Source: CPC320 sp002684375 (GTDB lineage Bacteria > Pseudomonadota > Alphaproteobacteria > Rhodobacterales > Rhodobacteraceae). From it: a stretch of 64,000 bases of DNA. Under the pieces are notes generated by a model. It did not search any database and was not told where the DNA came from. It saw only the letters and a list, made by a program, of their open reading frames with translations. Position numbers and translations under genes: made by a program. Shown here in pieces: positions 37,144 through 46,458 of this stretch (positions within the stretch are counted from its first letter, which is position 1; every line of letters starts with the position of its first letter). The stretch covers positions 1 through 64,000 of the forward strand of contig CBFIHZ010000002.1 in assembly GCA_965662545.1 (NCBI GenBank). The letters are read 5' to 3'.

Positions 37144-39114
37144 CTAAAATAGCTGTCCCGGTGGGAGGGGAACGCTGAGGATTTCTGAAAACCCAAATGT
37201 GAAAATCAAAATGATGCCTGCCACTCCAAGCGTCAACGTGGCTGCAACTGACCCGGAGAGCCGACCGTGCTGGGCGGGGATGATTAAGGCCAATGCCATC
37301 ATCAGTCCGGCCAGAGCAAAACCAACAGTGGACATCGCCAACACTGCCAGAAGCATGATCGCTGGAACCGATACCCGGCGGATCGATGAGCCGGTGATCG
37401 GTTCATCGGTGACCTGACAAATGAGGAAAAGGCGCGCCACTGCAATTGCCACAATCACCAGCATGCCCATTGCGATTGTACGCGGGAACACCGCAGCCTC
37501 GGGATTGAGCCCTGCCGCCTGTATCAACACCACAAGTCCAATCGCGCCAAATACGGCAAAAGTTACAAGGTCTGCCCAGAATTTTTGAGGACTGGCTCGT
37601 GCTGGCGTGGGGGCTGGTTCCGCAGATGCAGAGCGAAAGAAGTGGCGGATTTGGGGGGCAAACGGATAGATAAAACTGACAAGGGTCATGGCGATGATTG
37701 CCAGAGACAAGGGACGGCCAAAAAATTGCCCCCACAAGTCATCCATGGCATCGCCAATGGTCCAGCTTTGCACAAACCCCTGTTCGGCAATGCGGCCCAA
37801 GATCAAACCAAGCACAATCGGCGACACCGAGAAACCGCGTTTTGAGGCGATCCAGCCAATGACCCCCAATACGATCATGATGCCAATATCCGAGATGTTA
37901 TTGCGGATTGCAAAAGACCCGATCACGGTCATAAATGCCACAATCGGCACCAAGCCGGCTTTTGGTGCTCGCACAATCGCCCGGTAAGCAAAGCGTCCTA
38001 TGATCAAACCAACCGGCAGCATCAGGACGGTTGCGAGCAAAAGCCCGAAAATGAACGTATAGACGATGTTGGCTCCATCGGCAAAAAGTGTCGGTCCAGT
38101 GCGCACACCTTGCACCAAAAGCGCCCCCAAGATGACCGCATCCGGCGGTGTGCCGGGAATGCCCAGAACCAGCGTCGGGATGAACCCACCGCCAACGGTG
38201 GCGTTATTGGCCGATTCTGTGGCAACGATACCGCCAGGATTGCCTTCGCCGTAGGGCACATCGCCCTTGCCAGAGCGCCGCGCCTCGGAATAGGCCACAA
38301 GACCCGCAATTGATCCACCTGCACCGGGCAGGGCGCCGACCATGGTGCCAATCAATGAACTGCGGACCACGTTGATTTTATTGCGCAACATTTCCTGCAT
38401 GGCTTCGGGCAGGCGGAAGCCCCGTGTCTGTTCCGGTTCTTTCAGGTGCCTGTCAGGCGTGGCGACAAGATCGATCAGCACCGGAATACAATAGAGTCCG
38501 ATCAGCGCTGACACAGTTTCAATTCCACCCAGCATTGTGTTTGACCCAAAGGTAAAGCGTACTTCTGCGCTGGTTTCTGAGATGCCAATCATCGACAGTA
38601 AGAGCCCAAAACAAGCGGCAATAATGCCCTTGAGAAAATCGCCCGTCGACAGGGCGGCAATTAGGGACAAGCCGAAGATGGCCAGCCAGAAATATTCGAC
38701 CGGTCCGAACGCGAGTGCCGCTTCGGCCAGTGGTGGGGCCAGCAACAAAAGGGCAATAGCACCGACCAACCCGCCAAACACCGATGACAGACAGGCCACA
38801 GAAACTGCAAGGTCACCATCGCCACGTTTGGCAATGGGATAGCCGTCAAAGGTGGTGGCAATCGCCGACGGAGTGCCAGGTGTGTTGAGCAAAATTGCGG
38901 CATAAGCCCCGCCGTAAATTGCGCCGGTATAGATCGCGCCCATTAAAATCAGGGCACTGTCGGGCTGCATGGAAAAGGTCACAGGGACTAATACGGCCAC
39001 TGCCATCGTGGCAGTCAGCCCCGGTATCGACCCAATGATGGTGCCTGCGGCAACGCCCACAAGGGCGAGCAGAATATTCAGCGGGGTAAGCGCAGAGAAC
39101 AGATATTCTATCAT
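37144..39114 (-). CDS. Fused TctA-TctB tripartite tricarboxylate transporter membrane protein (SlcFG-like)
   Basis: A 656-residue membrane protein. Residues 1 to about 500 are TctA (PF01970): GTIIGSIPGLTATMAVAVLVPVT near the N-terminus, YGGAYAAILLNTPGTPSAIA and FIPTLVLGIPGTPPDAVILG. After a proline-rich linker (SAEPAPTPARASPQK), residues about 525-656 match the small TctB/DUF1468 subunit, with four helices starting DLVTFAVFGAIGLVVLIQAA. The two subunits are usually separate genes. It lies in the suyAB/slcC/comC operon, where slcHFG encodes the sulfolactate importer, so this single protein probably replaces slcF and slcG. Confidence 0.88.
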   Translation of the reverse strand: MIEYLFSALTPLNILLALVGVAAGTIIGSIPGLTATMAVAVLVPVTFSMQPDSALILMGAIYTGAIYGGAYAAILLNTPGTPSAIATTFDGYPIAKRGDGDLAVSVACLSSVFGGLVGAIALLLLAPPLAEAALAFGPVEYFWLAIFGLSLIAALSTGDFLKGIIAACFGLLLSMIGISETSAEVRFTFGSNTMLGGIETVSALIGLYCIPVLIDLVATPDRHLKEPEQTRGFRLPEAMQEMLRNKINVVRSSLIGTMVGALPGAGGSIAGLVAYSEARRSGKGDVPYGEGNPGGIVATESANNATVGGGFIPTLVLGIPGTPPDAVILGALLVQGVRTGPTLFADGANIVYTFIFGLLLATVLMLPVGLIIGRFAYRAIVRAPKAGLVPIVAFMTVIGSFAIRNNISDIGIMIVLGVIGWIASKRGFSVSPIVLGLILGRIAEQGFVQSWTIGDAMDDLWGQFFGRPLSLAIIAMTLVSFIYPFAPQIRHFFRSASAEPAPTPARASPQKFWADLVTFAVFGAIGLVVLIQAAGLNPEAAVFPRTIAMGMLVIVAIAVARLFLICQVTDEPITGSSIRRVSVPAIMLLAVLAMSTVGFALAGLMMALALIIPAQHGRLSGSVAATLTLGVAGIILIFTFGFSEILSVPLPPGQLF

Positions 39115-39174
39115 GGGTCACCATTGAATTTAAAATGAGAAAAACGTCACGGGCAGCCGCGCGCCCTGAGGGTT

Positions 39175-39200
39175 GCACGCCCCCGTTTCTGAGGGCGTGC
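39175..39200 (-). terminator. Intercistronic hairpin between slcH and the TctAB fusion
   Basis: 8-bp stem GCACGCCC (39175-39182) with GGGCGTGC (39193-39200) and a 10-base loop. No T-run follows on the minus strand. Its position after the binding-protein gene matches the hairpins in the phn, ugp and dpp operons. Confidence 0.5.
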
Positions 39201-39218
39201 TAAACGATCAAAACTGGT

Positions 39219-40175
39219 TTACTTTATCACACCAGCGGCTTTGGCAGCCGCGATATAACCGCTTGATTTTTCCGCAATAAAGGCATCCATTTCGGCGCCA
39301 TATGCCACGTCGACCAAGGCAAAGCCCCCATCGATCATCTGCTTTTGGAACTCGGCATCGGCGTTGATGGCCGCAATCGCGTCAGACACTGCCTTGCGGG
39401 TGTCTTCTGACGCAGAGCTGGGAACCGCAATGCCGCGGTACGCCCCGGATACGATATCAAAGCCAAGTTCTTTGAAGGTTGGCACATCGGGGAAGGCGGG
39501 GTGACGGTTTTCCATCGCCACGGCCAACATGCGCACTTTGTCGCCCTGTTTGGCACCAACGGTGGTATACCCCCATTCGGCCTTGACCTGGCCGCCAAGC
39601 AGTGCGGTGACCGCAGCGCCGGTTCCTTTGAACGAGACATAGGTTGTTGTGGTGCCGGCCATCTGGTCAAATTTCACTTGTGCCAGATGGTTGGCCGTGC
39701 CTTTACCCGACCCCGAAAATGTCAGTTTCTTGGGGTTCGCCTTGGCGTAGTCAATCACGTCTTGCAGCGAGTTCATATCGCTGTCGGCCCGCACCACGAT
39801 GGCATCGGGTGTGTAATGGAACATATAGACGGAAGTGATATCATCGGTTTTAAAGCCCACGTCGCCGGTTTCGGGCTTGATCACGATATGTGGCAGGTTG
39901 ATGCCCATGATCTTTGTGCCGTCACCAGCCATCGAATTCAGTTGTGACCAACCGACCGCACCGCCGCCGCCGGGTTTGTACGAGACCACAAGATCTTCGC
40001 CAAACAGCTTCTTAAAGAAGGGCTGCTGGAACCGTGCGGTCACGTCGGATTCTCCGCCTGGACCAAATGGAATGACATAGTCAACCTTGCCCGACGGGAA
40101 ATCGCCCGCCAATGTTGCCGTGGCTGTTGCCAGAGTAAATGCTGCAGCTGCAGCGGTTAAGAAAGTACGTTTCAT
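39219..40175 (-). CDS. slcH: TctC-family periplasmic binding protein (SlcH-like)
   Basis: A 318-residue solute-binding protein of the tripartite tricarboxylate transporter (Bug) family. A signal peptide (KRTFLTAAAAAFTLATATAT) precedes GDFPSGKVDYVIPFGPGGES, the family start. The phosphate/carboxylate-binding loop and SGSGKGTANHLAQVKFDQ are typical. The start is set at 40175 because GGGAGGAAAA lies 5 bases upstream; a longer frame to 40256 is not signal-like. By context it binds sulfolactate and delivers it to the fused TctA-TctB protein. Confidence 0.87.
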   Translation of the reverse strand: MKRTFLTAAAAAFTLATATATLAGDFPSGKVDYVIPFGPGGESDVTARFQQPFFKKLFGEDLVVSYKPGGGGAVGWSQLNSMAGDGTKIMGINLPHIVIKPETGDVGFKTDDITSVYMFHYTPDAIVVRADSDMNSLQDVIDYAKANPKKLTFSGSGKGTANHLAQVKFDQMAGTTTTYVSFKGTGAAVTALLGGQVKAEWGYTTVGAKQGDKVRMLAVAMENRHPAFPDVPTFKELGFDIVSGAYRGIAVPSSASEDTRKAVSDAIAAINADAEFQKQMIDGGFALVDVAYGAEMDAFIAEKSSGYIAAAKAAGVIK

Positions 40176-40252
40176 GAAGTTTTCCTCCCAGTTCATGATG
40201 GTCGTGTGTTCAATGCTATGCGTTCTGCGCACGGCACCAAACCGTTTTGCGT

Positions 40253-41275
40253 TCATTGCTCCAATCCGTCGATCTCTGTGATCAGATGTGGTGCGACCGC
40301 AAATCCGTTCGCGCGGCAGTGCGCGCGGTTTCTGAGGCGTTTTTCGCCCGGCAACCGGGTGCCATCTTGGCCCAATATGGCCTCGATCAATGTCTCGAGC
40401 CGGTTGGTAAAGCTGGGCCCGCCGATATGGCTTGTGTTGATTGCAATGATAAATTGCCCAACGCCGGGCGGGTCGCCTTCGGCGTCAAAAAATGAGGTGG
40501 CATCATAGCTGTGGTTGGCACCGGTCAATGTTGCCGACAGGATTTCCACCATCAGTGCCAAAGCGGCCCCCTTGGCGTCACCGGCAGGCACCATAGAGCC
40601 GGCAAGCGCAGCCTTGGGGTCTGTGGTCGGATCGCCCGAGGCATTCAGGGCCCAACCTTCGGGTATGTCGTTGCCGGCTTTGGCCGCCGCCATAACCTTG
40701 CCGCGTGCAACTTTCGACAGTGACAGGTCGATAACCAGTGGCGGCTGACCCTCTTGGCGCGGGGTGGCAAAGGCAATTGGATTGGTGCCAAATAGAGGCG
40801 CGTTACCGCCCCAAGGCGCCATCGCTTTGGGTGAATTGGCAAACATCACCGCGACGCAGCCGGCCTCGGCCAAACGTTCCACATGGGCACCAAGCTGCCC
40901 GCAGTGATGGGACCGGGTGAGGCCTGCTGCGGCTATTCCTGTCTCGGCGCACAGCGGAACCAACCGTTGAATTGCCAGGTCAATTGCTGGAAATGCAAAG
41001 CCGTTGGCGGCATCAATGTGTAACATCGATGTGCCGTTTAGGCGGGCCTGCGGCGTGGCATCTCCTGCTACCTTGCCCGAGCGAGCCTGCAGCGCATAGC
41101 TGGCCACGCGTGAAAAGCCGTGTCCCTTTTGGCCGTCAATCTCAGCGTTGACCAGAGCGGTGGCCACAGACAGGGCGTTTGACTGCGAGACGTTTTCGCG
41201 GGCCAGCGCATTCGTGATATACTTCACCGCTTCGGCGTGCGAAAAGTGGCGCTCAGACGTTGGCGCATCATCCAT
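40253..41275 (-). CDS. comC: Malate/L-lactate dehydrogenase family enzyme, probable (R)-sulfolactate dehydrogenase
   Basis: A 340-residue NAD(P)-dependent oxidoreductase of the Ldh2/MDH2 family (PF02615). Motifs: HGFSRVASYALQARSGKV, LTRSHHCGQLGAHVERLAEAG with the catalytic histidine region, MFANSPKAMAPWGG and GTNPIAFATPRQ. ComC in this family reduces sulfopyruvate to (R)-sulfolactate. The assignment depends on the operon with suyAB and slcC. The start overlaps the slcC stop by 8 bases (ATGGATGA). Together with SlcC it would interconvert (S)- and (R)-sulfolactate through sulfopyruvate. Confidence 0.83.
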   Translation of the reverse strand: MDDAPTSERHFSHAEAVKYITNALARENVSQSNALSVATALVNAEIDGQKGHGFSRVASYALQARSGKVAGDATPQARLNGTSMLHIDAANGFAFPAIDLAIQRLVPLCAETGIAAAGLTRSHHCGQLGAHVERLAEAGCVAVMFANSPKAMAPWGGNAPLFGTNPIAFATPRQEGQPPLVIDLSLSKVARGKVMAAAKAGNDIPEGWALNASGDPTTDPKAALAGSMVPAGDAKGAALALMVEILSATLTGANHSYDATSFFDAEGDPPGVGQFIIAINTSHIGGPSFTNRLETLIEAILGQDGTRLPGEKRLRNRAHCRANGFAVAPHLITEIDGLEQ

Positions 41276-42200
41276 TTAATGACCTCAATTCGTTTAAAAC
41301 ATTCGTTACGGTGACCGCACTAACCCGGATGTTTGCCTCTGTTGAGACCCCGGCGATGTGCGGCGTGAGCAGGATATTATCCAATCCCTCAAATTTTGCC
41401 GCAGCCCCAGCCGTGAGAGGCTCTTGTTCAAACACGTCCAACGCAGCGCCCGCAAGTTTACTGTGGCGCAATGCATAGGCAAGGGCTGTTTCATCGGCAA
41501 TACCGCCCCGGGCTGTGTTGATCAAAATAGCGCTTGGTTTCATCTGCGCCAGAGCATCTGCATCTATCAAGTTACGGGTGGCTTGGGTCAGTGGAACATG
41601 CAGGCTGAGCACATCTGCGTTCGCCAAAAGCGCGCTAAAGCTGCAGTTTTGGGACTGTTGCCATGCGGGATCATCAGGCGCAAGAAACGGATCATGGGCG
41701 AGAATTGTCATTCCCAGACTGCGGGCGCGGTCTGCCACGGCTCGGGCAATGTTACCAAACCCCAGCAGGCCCATCACCCGTCCCGAGATTTCCCCGCCGA
41801 TAAGGGCACTGCGTGGCCAGTCACCTGCAATCATGGCACGGCGTGACTGAAAGGCCCCACGCAGCAACATCATGCTGGCTGTGATGACATATTCGGCCAC
41901 TGGCAACGTGTTGGCACCAGTTGCGGGATGCACTGCGATAGCGCGGGCAGCGCAGGCATCGAGATCAATGTTATCGAGCCCGACACCGAGCCGCCCCACA
42001 ACTTTCAGCTGCGGGGCGGCGGCAAGTAATTCGGCATTGACCTGTGTGCGATTGCGCACGATCAAACCAGTTGCTTTGTGGATGCTGTGCAAAAGCCGCG
42101 GCCGGTTTTCAACCAGCTCCGGATTATAATCGAAAGTGGCGCCTGAACCAATCTGGCTCAGAGCCGCTTCGTCGATAAATTCAGACACCACAATATGCAT
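41268..42200 (-). CDS. slcC: D-2-hydroxyacid dehydrogenase, probable (S)-sulfolactate dehydrogenase
   Basis: A 310-residue NAD-dependent 2-hydroxyacid dehydrogenase. The NAD site is GRVMGLLGFGNIARAVADRA (GxGxxA variant). Catalytic residues are the arginine in NTARGG, the glutamate in DVFEQEPL and the histidine in LTPHIAG. SlcC oxidises (S)-sulfolactate to sulfopyruvate. It lies 19 bases after suyB and overlaps comC, so it is part of the same transcript. Without this context it would be annotated as a phosphoglycerate dehydrogenase-like protein. Confidence 0.85.
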   Translation of the reverse strand: MHIVVSEFIDEAALSQIGSGATFDYNPELVENRPRLLHSIHKATGLIVRNRTQVNAELLAAAPQLKVVGRLGVGLDNIDLDACAARAIAVHPATGANTLPVAEYVITASMMLLRGAFQSRRAMIAGDWPRSALIGGEISGRVMGLLGFGNIARAVADRARSLGMTILAHDPFLAPDDPAWQQSQNCSFSALLANADVLSLHVPLTQATRNLIDADALAQMKPSAILINTARGGIADETALAYALRHSKLAGAALDVFEQEPLTAGAAAKFEGLDNILLTPHIAGVSTEANIRVSAVTVTNVLNELRSLNG

Positions 42201-42219
42201 CGGTCCGTGCAGTGTGCGC

Positions 42220-43401
42220 TTAGGCTGAACGGTAAAGTTTGGTCATCGAAAACTCGCGATGGCCCAAGGCTTCAGCTGCGGTCATCCGGCCGTTTGCCGT
42301 ACGTCTGATCATCTCAATCAGGTTGTCGCCGGCCTGGTCAATGGTCATCTCGCGGGTCAGAACTCCGGTCACATCCACGTCGATATGCTCGGACATCGTA
42401 CGCAGGGTGCGCGGGTTGCCAGAAATTTTGATCACGGGCACAATCGGATTGCCCACAACGTTTCCCTGACCGGTTGGGAAGGTATGCACAACATATCCTC
42501 CCGCCGCCATCAGTGTGACACATTCGGCAGCCGCTGAAGATGAATCCATGAAATACAGACCCGGACCTTTGGTTGAGGCTTCGGCTGGACCCATCGCGTC
42601 AATATAGCTTGATGTACGGCCAATTTTTTCGAGATTGCCCATGGCTTTTTCTTCGATGGTGGTCAACCCACCCAAGATGTTGCCTTTGGTCGGTTGACTG
42701 TCAGAAAGATCATCGGTTTGGTGGGCAAAGATCACATCATCCTGGTAAGCCTGCCAGATTTTACGGAACTTTGCAGCTGTTTCTGGATTGGCGGCGCGCT
42801 TTTCGCAGATATGCTCTGCACCGGTGATTTCTGAGGTTTCGCCAAAACATCCGTAAAGACCATGTGGCAGCAATTTGTCATACATATTGCCAACCGTAGG
42901 GCAGGATGACAGACCAGTGGTGGTATCGCTTTCGCCACATTTGGTCGAAACCCAAAGTTCGGTCAAACCGCATTCTTCTTTTTGTTGCTCAGAGGCCCAA
43001 TGCATAAATTCTTTGGCTTTCCAGCTGGCTTGACGGATGGTTTCGAAATCGCCTTTTTGCTCGATCGAAAATCCTTCGACTGGCTTGCCGGTTTTGGCGA
43101 TACCATCGACGATGGTTTTGGTCCATTCCGGCTCGATCCCGATTACCACAACGGCGGCGACATTTGGGTTGGCTCCGGTGCCAATGATGGTGCGGAAATG
43201 CAGATTCAGGTCTTCACCAAACTGCAAGCGGCCATAAGAATGGGGTATGGCCATGGTGCCCTTGACATTGTTGGCCACGGCTTCGCATGCGGCGTTCGAG
43301 ATATCATCGACGGGCAGGATAAGAACGTGGTTGCGGACGCCAACGCGTCCGTTTTCGCGACGCCAGGCTGTGATGGGTTGATTTGAAAAGTCTAATGCCA
43401 T
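42220..43401 (-). CDS. suyB: (R)-sulfolactate sulfo-lyase large subunit
   Basis: A 393-residue member of the UxaA/altronate dehydratase large-subunit family, matching SuyB as I recall it: ITAWRRENGRVGVRNHVLIL, SNAACEAVANNVKGT, HSYGRLQFGEDL, WVSTKCGESDTTTG, DLSDSQPTKGNILGGLTTIE, YFMDSSSAAAECVT, FPTGQGNVVGNPIVPVIK and EALGHREFSMTKLY. With SuyA it eliminates bisulfite from (R)-sulfolactate to give pyruvate, an iron-dependent cytosolic reaction. ATG 43401 follows the suyA stop by 5 bases and gives the family MALDF start. Confidence 0.92.
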   Translation of the reverse strand: MALDFSNQPITAWRRENGRVGVRNHVLILPVDDISNAACEAVANNVKGTMAIPHSYGRLQFGEDLNLHFRTIIGTGANPNVAAVVVIGIEPEWTKTIVDGIAKTGKPVEGFSIEQKGDFETIRQASWKAKEFMHWASEQQKEECGLTELWVSTKCGESDTTTGLSSCPTVGNMYDKLLPHGLYGCFGETSEITGAEHICEKRAANPETAAKFRKIWQAYQDDVIFAHQTDDLSDSQPTKGNILGGLTTIEEKAMGNLEKIGRTSSYIDAMGPAEASTKGPGLYFMDSSSAAAECVTLMAAGGYVVHTFPTGQGNVVGNPIVPVIKISGNPRTLRTMSEHIDVDVTGVLTREMTIDQAGDNLIEMIRRTANGRMTAAEALGHREFSMTKLYRSA

Positions 43402-43406
43402 TGTGC

Positions 43407-43694
43407 TCACCACCGTTTCGTTTTGCAGTTGTGGGTATGTAAGTGATCGCCGATGCCCGCAGATCCGATCATGCGACCGATGTCTTCACCGTATTTGATC
43501 ACGGTGTCGCCCTCGCTCAGGGGTTTTAAAGCGACTTTGTGACCGATCGGAATATCGGCATTGGCTGTCAGGGTGAAATCGGAATTGTCGTGGGTCACGA
43601 CACAGAGCATTTCTGTACCGGCGGTTAGGTCCTCTACGACCACGACACCGACATTGTCTTTGTGGTCGTGGACCAGCAATTGTGGAATTGTCAA
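43407..43694 (-). CDS. suyA: (R)-sulfolactate sulfo-lyase small subunit
   Basis: A 95-residue SAF-domain protein, the small partner of SuyB. The sequence FLVHDHKDNVGVVVVEDL-type start (here LLVHDHKDNVGVVVVEDL), then ANADIPIGHKVALKPL, GDTVIKYGEDIG and the end GDHLHTHNCKTKRW match SuyA. It uses a TTG start: a strong AAGGAG (minus strand of 43702-43707) lies 7 bases before it and no ATG is available. It is the first gene of the sulfolactate operon, divergent from the GntR regulator. Confidence 0.9.
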   Translation of the reverse strand: MTIPQLLVHDHKDNVGVVVVEDLTAGTEMLCVVTHDNSDFTLTANADIPIGHKVALKPLSEGDTVIKYGEDIGRMIGSAGIGDHLHTHNCKTKRW

Positions 43695-43753
43695 AACGTC
43701 ACTCCTTAAAGCATCTTGAATGAATGGTTTGTTTTTCTACCACGGTGTGTTAG

Positions 43754-43765
43754 TCTTATACAAGA
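43754..43765. promoter_or_regulatory. Candidate GntR operator
   Basis: TCTTATACAAGA is an imperfect palindrome (10 of 12 positions symmetric), similar to HutC-type GntR sites. It lies 60 bases from suyA and 76 from the regulator, in the divergent promoter region. An AATTA/TAATT inverted repeat follows at 43768-43782. Confidence 0.45.
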
Positions 43766-43841
43766 GTAATTACATAATAATTGATCTGTGTGATTTCTGT
43801 GTGTTTTTGATGGGTTTTGGATTGTTAAAGAGGCAAATGTG

Positions 43842-44564
43842 ATGGATGATCTTTCTGGGCCGGCAGGGCCGCTGTATCAACAGGTCTATGACGCGGTGAT
43901 GGCGCGGATTATCTCCGGGGAACTGGCACCTGGGGTGATGTTGCCAAGTGAATTTGATTTGGCAGCGCAATACGCGGTCAGTCAGGGCACGGCGCGCAAA
44001 GCGCTCAGCAAGCTTGAGCTGTCCGGTTTGGTAGAGCGCCACCAAGGTAAGGGCACTTTTGTGGCCACCACCACCGACGAGACCTCGCTGTTTCATTTTT
44101 TCCGCCTGCGTCAAAGCGATGGCGCGCAGGTGATTCCACAGCTGGTCTCCGAGACTGTGCGTAAACGTCCCGCAAATGCCCGCGAGGCGGCGGCTTTGGG
44201 ACTGGCGGCACGGGCATCAGTGTTCGAGGTGATGCGTGTGCGATCAATCAATGACGCCGTAGTCTGCGCCGAGCAATCAGTGCTGGATGTAGTGAAGTTT
44301 CCCGGATTGAAAGATCGCGGCGGTCTGCCTAATGCACTGTATCCGTTATATCAACGCAACTATGGCATCACCATCGCACGCGCCGATGAACAACTGCGCG
44401 CTGTGGCGGTCCCAGAGGCAGTGGCAAGTCTTCTGGCTTTGGCCGTTAACACGCCGGTTATGGAGGTCGAGCGCCGCGCTATTGGCATTTCCGGCGGCGT
44501 AATGGAGTTTCGTTTGAGTTATTACCTGACCCAAAATTTGCATTATGCAGTTTCGCTGCGCTGA
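43842..44564 (+). CDS. GntR (HutC subfamily) transcriptional regulator
   Basis: A 240-residue regulator. The N-terminal winged helix reads PLYQQVYDAVMARIISGELA, PGVMLPSEFDLAAQYAVSQG, TARKALSKLELSGLVERHQG and KGTFVA. The C-terminal UTRA domain has the usual RPANAREAAALGLAARASVF and YYLTQ end. It is divergent from suyA and probably represses the sulfolactate operon until sulfolactate binds, like the SuyR/SlcR regulators of known clusters. ATG 43842 follows an AAAGAGG site; a GTG one codon upstream is equally open. Confidence 0.87.
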   Translation: MDDLSGPAGPLYQQVYDAVMARIISGELAPGVMLPSEFDLAAQYAVSQGTARKALSKLELSGLVERHQGKGTFVATTTDETSLFHFFRLRQSDGAQVIPQLVSETVRKRPANAREAAALGLAARASVFEVMRVRSINDAVVCAEQSVLDVVKFPGLKDRGGLPNALYPLYQRNYGITIARADEQLRAVAVPEAVASLLALAVNTPVMEVERRAIGISGGVMEFRLSYYLTQNLHYAVSLR

Positions 44565-44955
44565 TTTTATCGAGAAGAGAAAAATTATTGAGATTGGACC
44601 GCTCAGGTTTCACGCATCCCATTGGATTGTAAGTTGCGGAAAGAAAGGGATTGAAATCAATCAGTCCAGATTACTGAAAAAAACTTTCTGGGTTTTGATC
44701 TCTTCAATCTATGCTGTCGTCATCCAACAGGAGATGCAATAGGTGCCGATGGCTTTCATTTTTCCAAGTTTTGACATGCTGATTCCCATTGCATGAAGTT
44801 GCTTCCGATTTGTTCACGTTCATTCCAAAATAATTATTATACAACTTTGCAGCCACTTTGTCGTTTTGGGTCAATTGGTATACGAAAAGGCGGTGGTCAC
44901 AGCGCATTTCTGCATAGAAGAAAAAGCGGAAGGCTGCATGTCGGACGAATGGCCG
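44565..44955. other. Intergenic, nothing supported
   Basis: About 390 bases between the GntR gene and the end of the MFS gene (convergent). Two 65-codon frames on opposite strands lack ribosome sites and family likeness. No clear terminator was found. Confidence 0.45.
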
Positions 44956-46245
44956 CTAGTCATTCTCTGAAGTGAGCCGTTTGGCGAGGATGCTGATCAG
45001 GAGCACGGCTAAGACAAGAAACACGGAACCGATCACCCAAGCCGTGGGTGTGGAGTAGACCTCAGCGATAAAGCCGGCCAAAATCAGGCCCAAAGCTGCT
45101 CCGAGTTGCTGCACCAGCGACCTCAGAGACAGCATTGTGGATCGCTGACGGTCTTCAACGCATCTATGTAGAATACTGCTGGCTGGCGTCTCTGAAACTC
45201 CGAGGAAAACAGAATACAGGATGAAAACCGTTACAAAGCCGACGATGCTGCCTTGTAAAGCCAGTGCGATCTGAAAACCGGCCAAACATGCAAACGCCGC
45301 CGCAAGTGTCATTGTATGCCGCCGTCTGAAAATCCGACTGATGCGAGGAGACAGCGATGCGCCGAACGCGATTGAGAAAAAATAGGCAGCGGTCAGGATA
45401 CCTATGACTGCGTTTGCATAGCCTTCCTCCAGCATTGGCTTTGCATGGGTCGGCCAGATTACCTCGACTGGATTGGTCGCCATAAGGAAAAACACCAAAG
45501 CTGCCAAAAGCATCGACAACGCCGGATTTCTCAGGGCGATAAGACTTGCGTCCCTGATCACCAGAGGCACAGTTGTAAACCCCTGTTTAAGAGCTTGGGG
45601 GTTCAGCGGGCGCGGTTTCTCCGCAATGACAAACAAGGTGTAGATGAACACTCCAAGCATCACTGCCAAACTAGCCGCATAAGAAACATCATAGACACTG
45701 AAACCCACTCTTTCTGTCACCGAGCCTAAAAGATCAGGCAGAAGCCCCCCCCAAACAGCCCCCATGGCCAAGCCCATGGCATTGGCCCATTGGGCTTTTG
45801 CAAGAGCTGGTTGGATATCCACATTCGGCGCAGCGGCTTTAAAAGTTTCAACGAACCAAGCGTCGAGTGTGCCCGACCGGAGTGCACGTCCAAAACCGAT
45901 GAAGGCAAATGAGAGCGCGAGAACATGGAAATCGCTTGTCGAAAGAAAGAGTGCGAGTGAGACCACGCTGGCGACGACCGCAGCCAGAAAGACTGGTTTG
46001 CGTCCAATGGTATCGGCCAATCCACCGAACGGCAGTTCCATCGTCATGGTCGTCAGTGAATAGACCCCAAAAAGTAGGGAAATCTGGAAGAGGTCCATGC
46101 CTCGATCGGTCAACGCCAGTGGAACAACGGCAACTGTCAAACCCATCGCAAAACGATCAAGAAACTGGTGTATCTGAAACACCCGGATGTGCCGTCTAGC
46201 CGCAAGGGTCAGCGCAGCAATGGAGAACTCTAATTCGGTTGCCAT
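44956..46245 (-). CDS. MFS transporter
   Basis: A 429-residue major facilitator protein with about twelve helices. The loop 2-3 signature is GGLADTIGRKPVFLAAVV, and a central cytosolic segment (EKPRPLNPQALKQGF) separates the halves. Conserved arginines in GFGRALRSGTLDAWFVE are typical of a DHA-like subgroup. It probably exports a drug or metabolite. It has no visible operon partner; the IS66 fragment lies upstream and a 20-base tandem repeat sits before its start. Confidence 0.87.
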   Translation of the reverse strand: MATELEFSIAALTLAARRHIRVFQIHQFLDRFAMGLTVAVVPLALTDRGMDLFQISLLFGVYSLTTMTMELPFGGLADTIGRKPVFLAAVVASVVSLALFLSTSDFHVLALSFAFIGFGRALRSGTLDAWFVETFKAAAPNVDIQPALAKAQWANAMGLAMGAVWGGLLPDLLGSVTERVGFSVYDVSYAASLAVMLGVFIYTLFVIAEKPRPLNPQALKQGFTTVPLVIRDASLIALRNPALSMLLAALVFFLMATNPVEVIWPTHAKPMLEEGYANAVIGILTAAYFFSIAFGASLSPRISRIFRRRHTMTLAAAFACLAGFQIALALQGSIVGFVTVFILYSVFLGVSETPASSILHRCVEDRQRSTMLSLRSLVQQLGAALGLILAGFIAEVYSTPTAWVIGSVFLVLAVLLISILAKRLTSEND

Positions 46246-46333
46246 GATGCACTTTCGTCTTTGGAGGCAACTTGCGCAATACCTTGGTAGAGCCGACCCC
46301 GATCCTGCGGACGGATCAGGCTCTGATCAAAAA

Positions 46334-46372
46334 GCAGCGCCACAGTAGGCATTGCAGCGCCACAGTGGGCAT
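46334..46372. repeat. Two-copy 20-base tandem repeat
   Basis: GCAGCGCCACAGTAGGCAT (46334-46352) is repeated as GCAGCGCCACAGTGGGCAT (46354-46372) with one difference and a 20-base period. It lies between the MFS start and the IS66 fragment. Its role is unknown; it may be a replication slip. Confidence 0.75.
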
Positions 46373-46458
46373 CAGAGAGTGGCACAATCTGGCAAAGGAA
46401 AAGGGAGCTTTGTAATTAAGTATTGATCCCTCATACGTTGCATCAACGCTTCGTTTAA

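Noticed and set aside
39501..39947. 148-codon plus-strand frame opposite slcH
   Set aside because: Antisense shadow of a clear TctC-family gene.
44704..44907. 67-codon minus-strand frame between the GntR and MFS genes
   Set aside because: No ribosome site and no recognisable family.
46334..46372. Tandem repeat considered as a CRISPR or IS end
   Set aside because: Only two 19-base copies with a 1-base gap, not a repeat-spacer pattern, and not matching IS66 terminal repeats as I know them.
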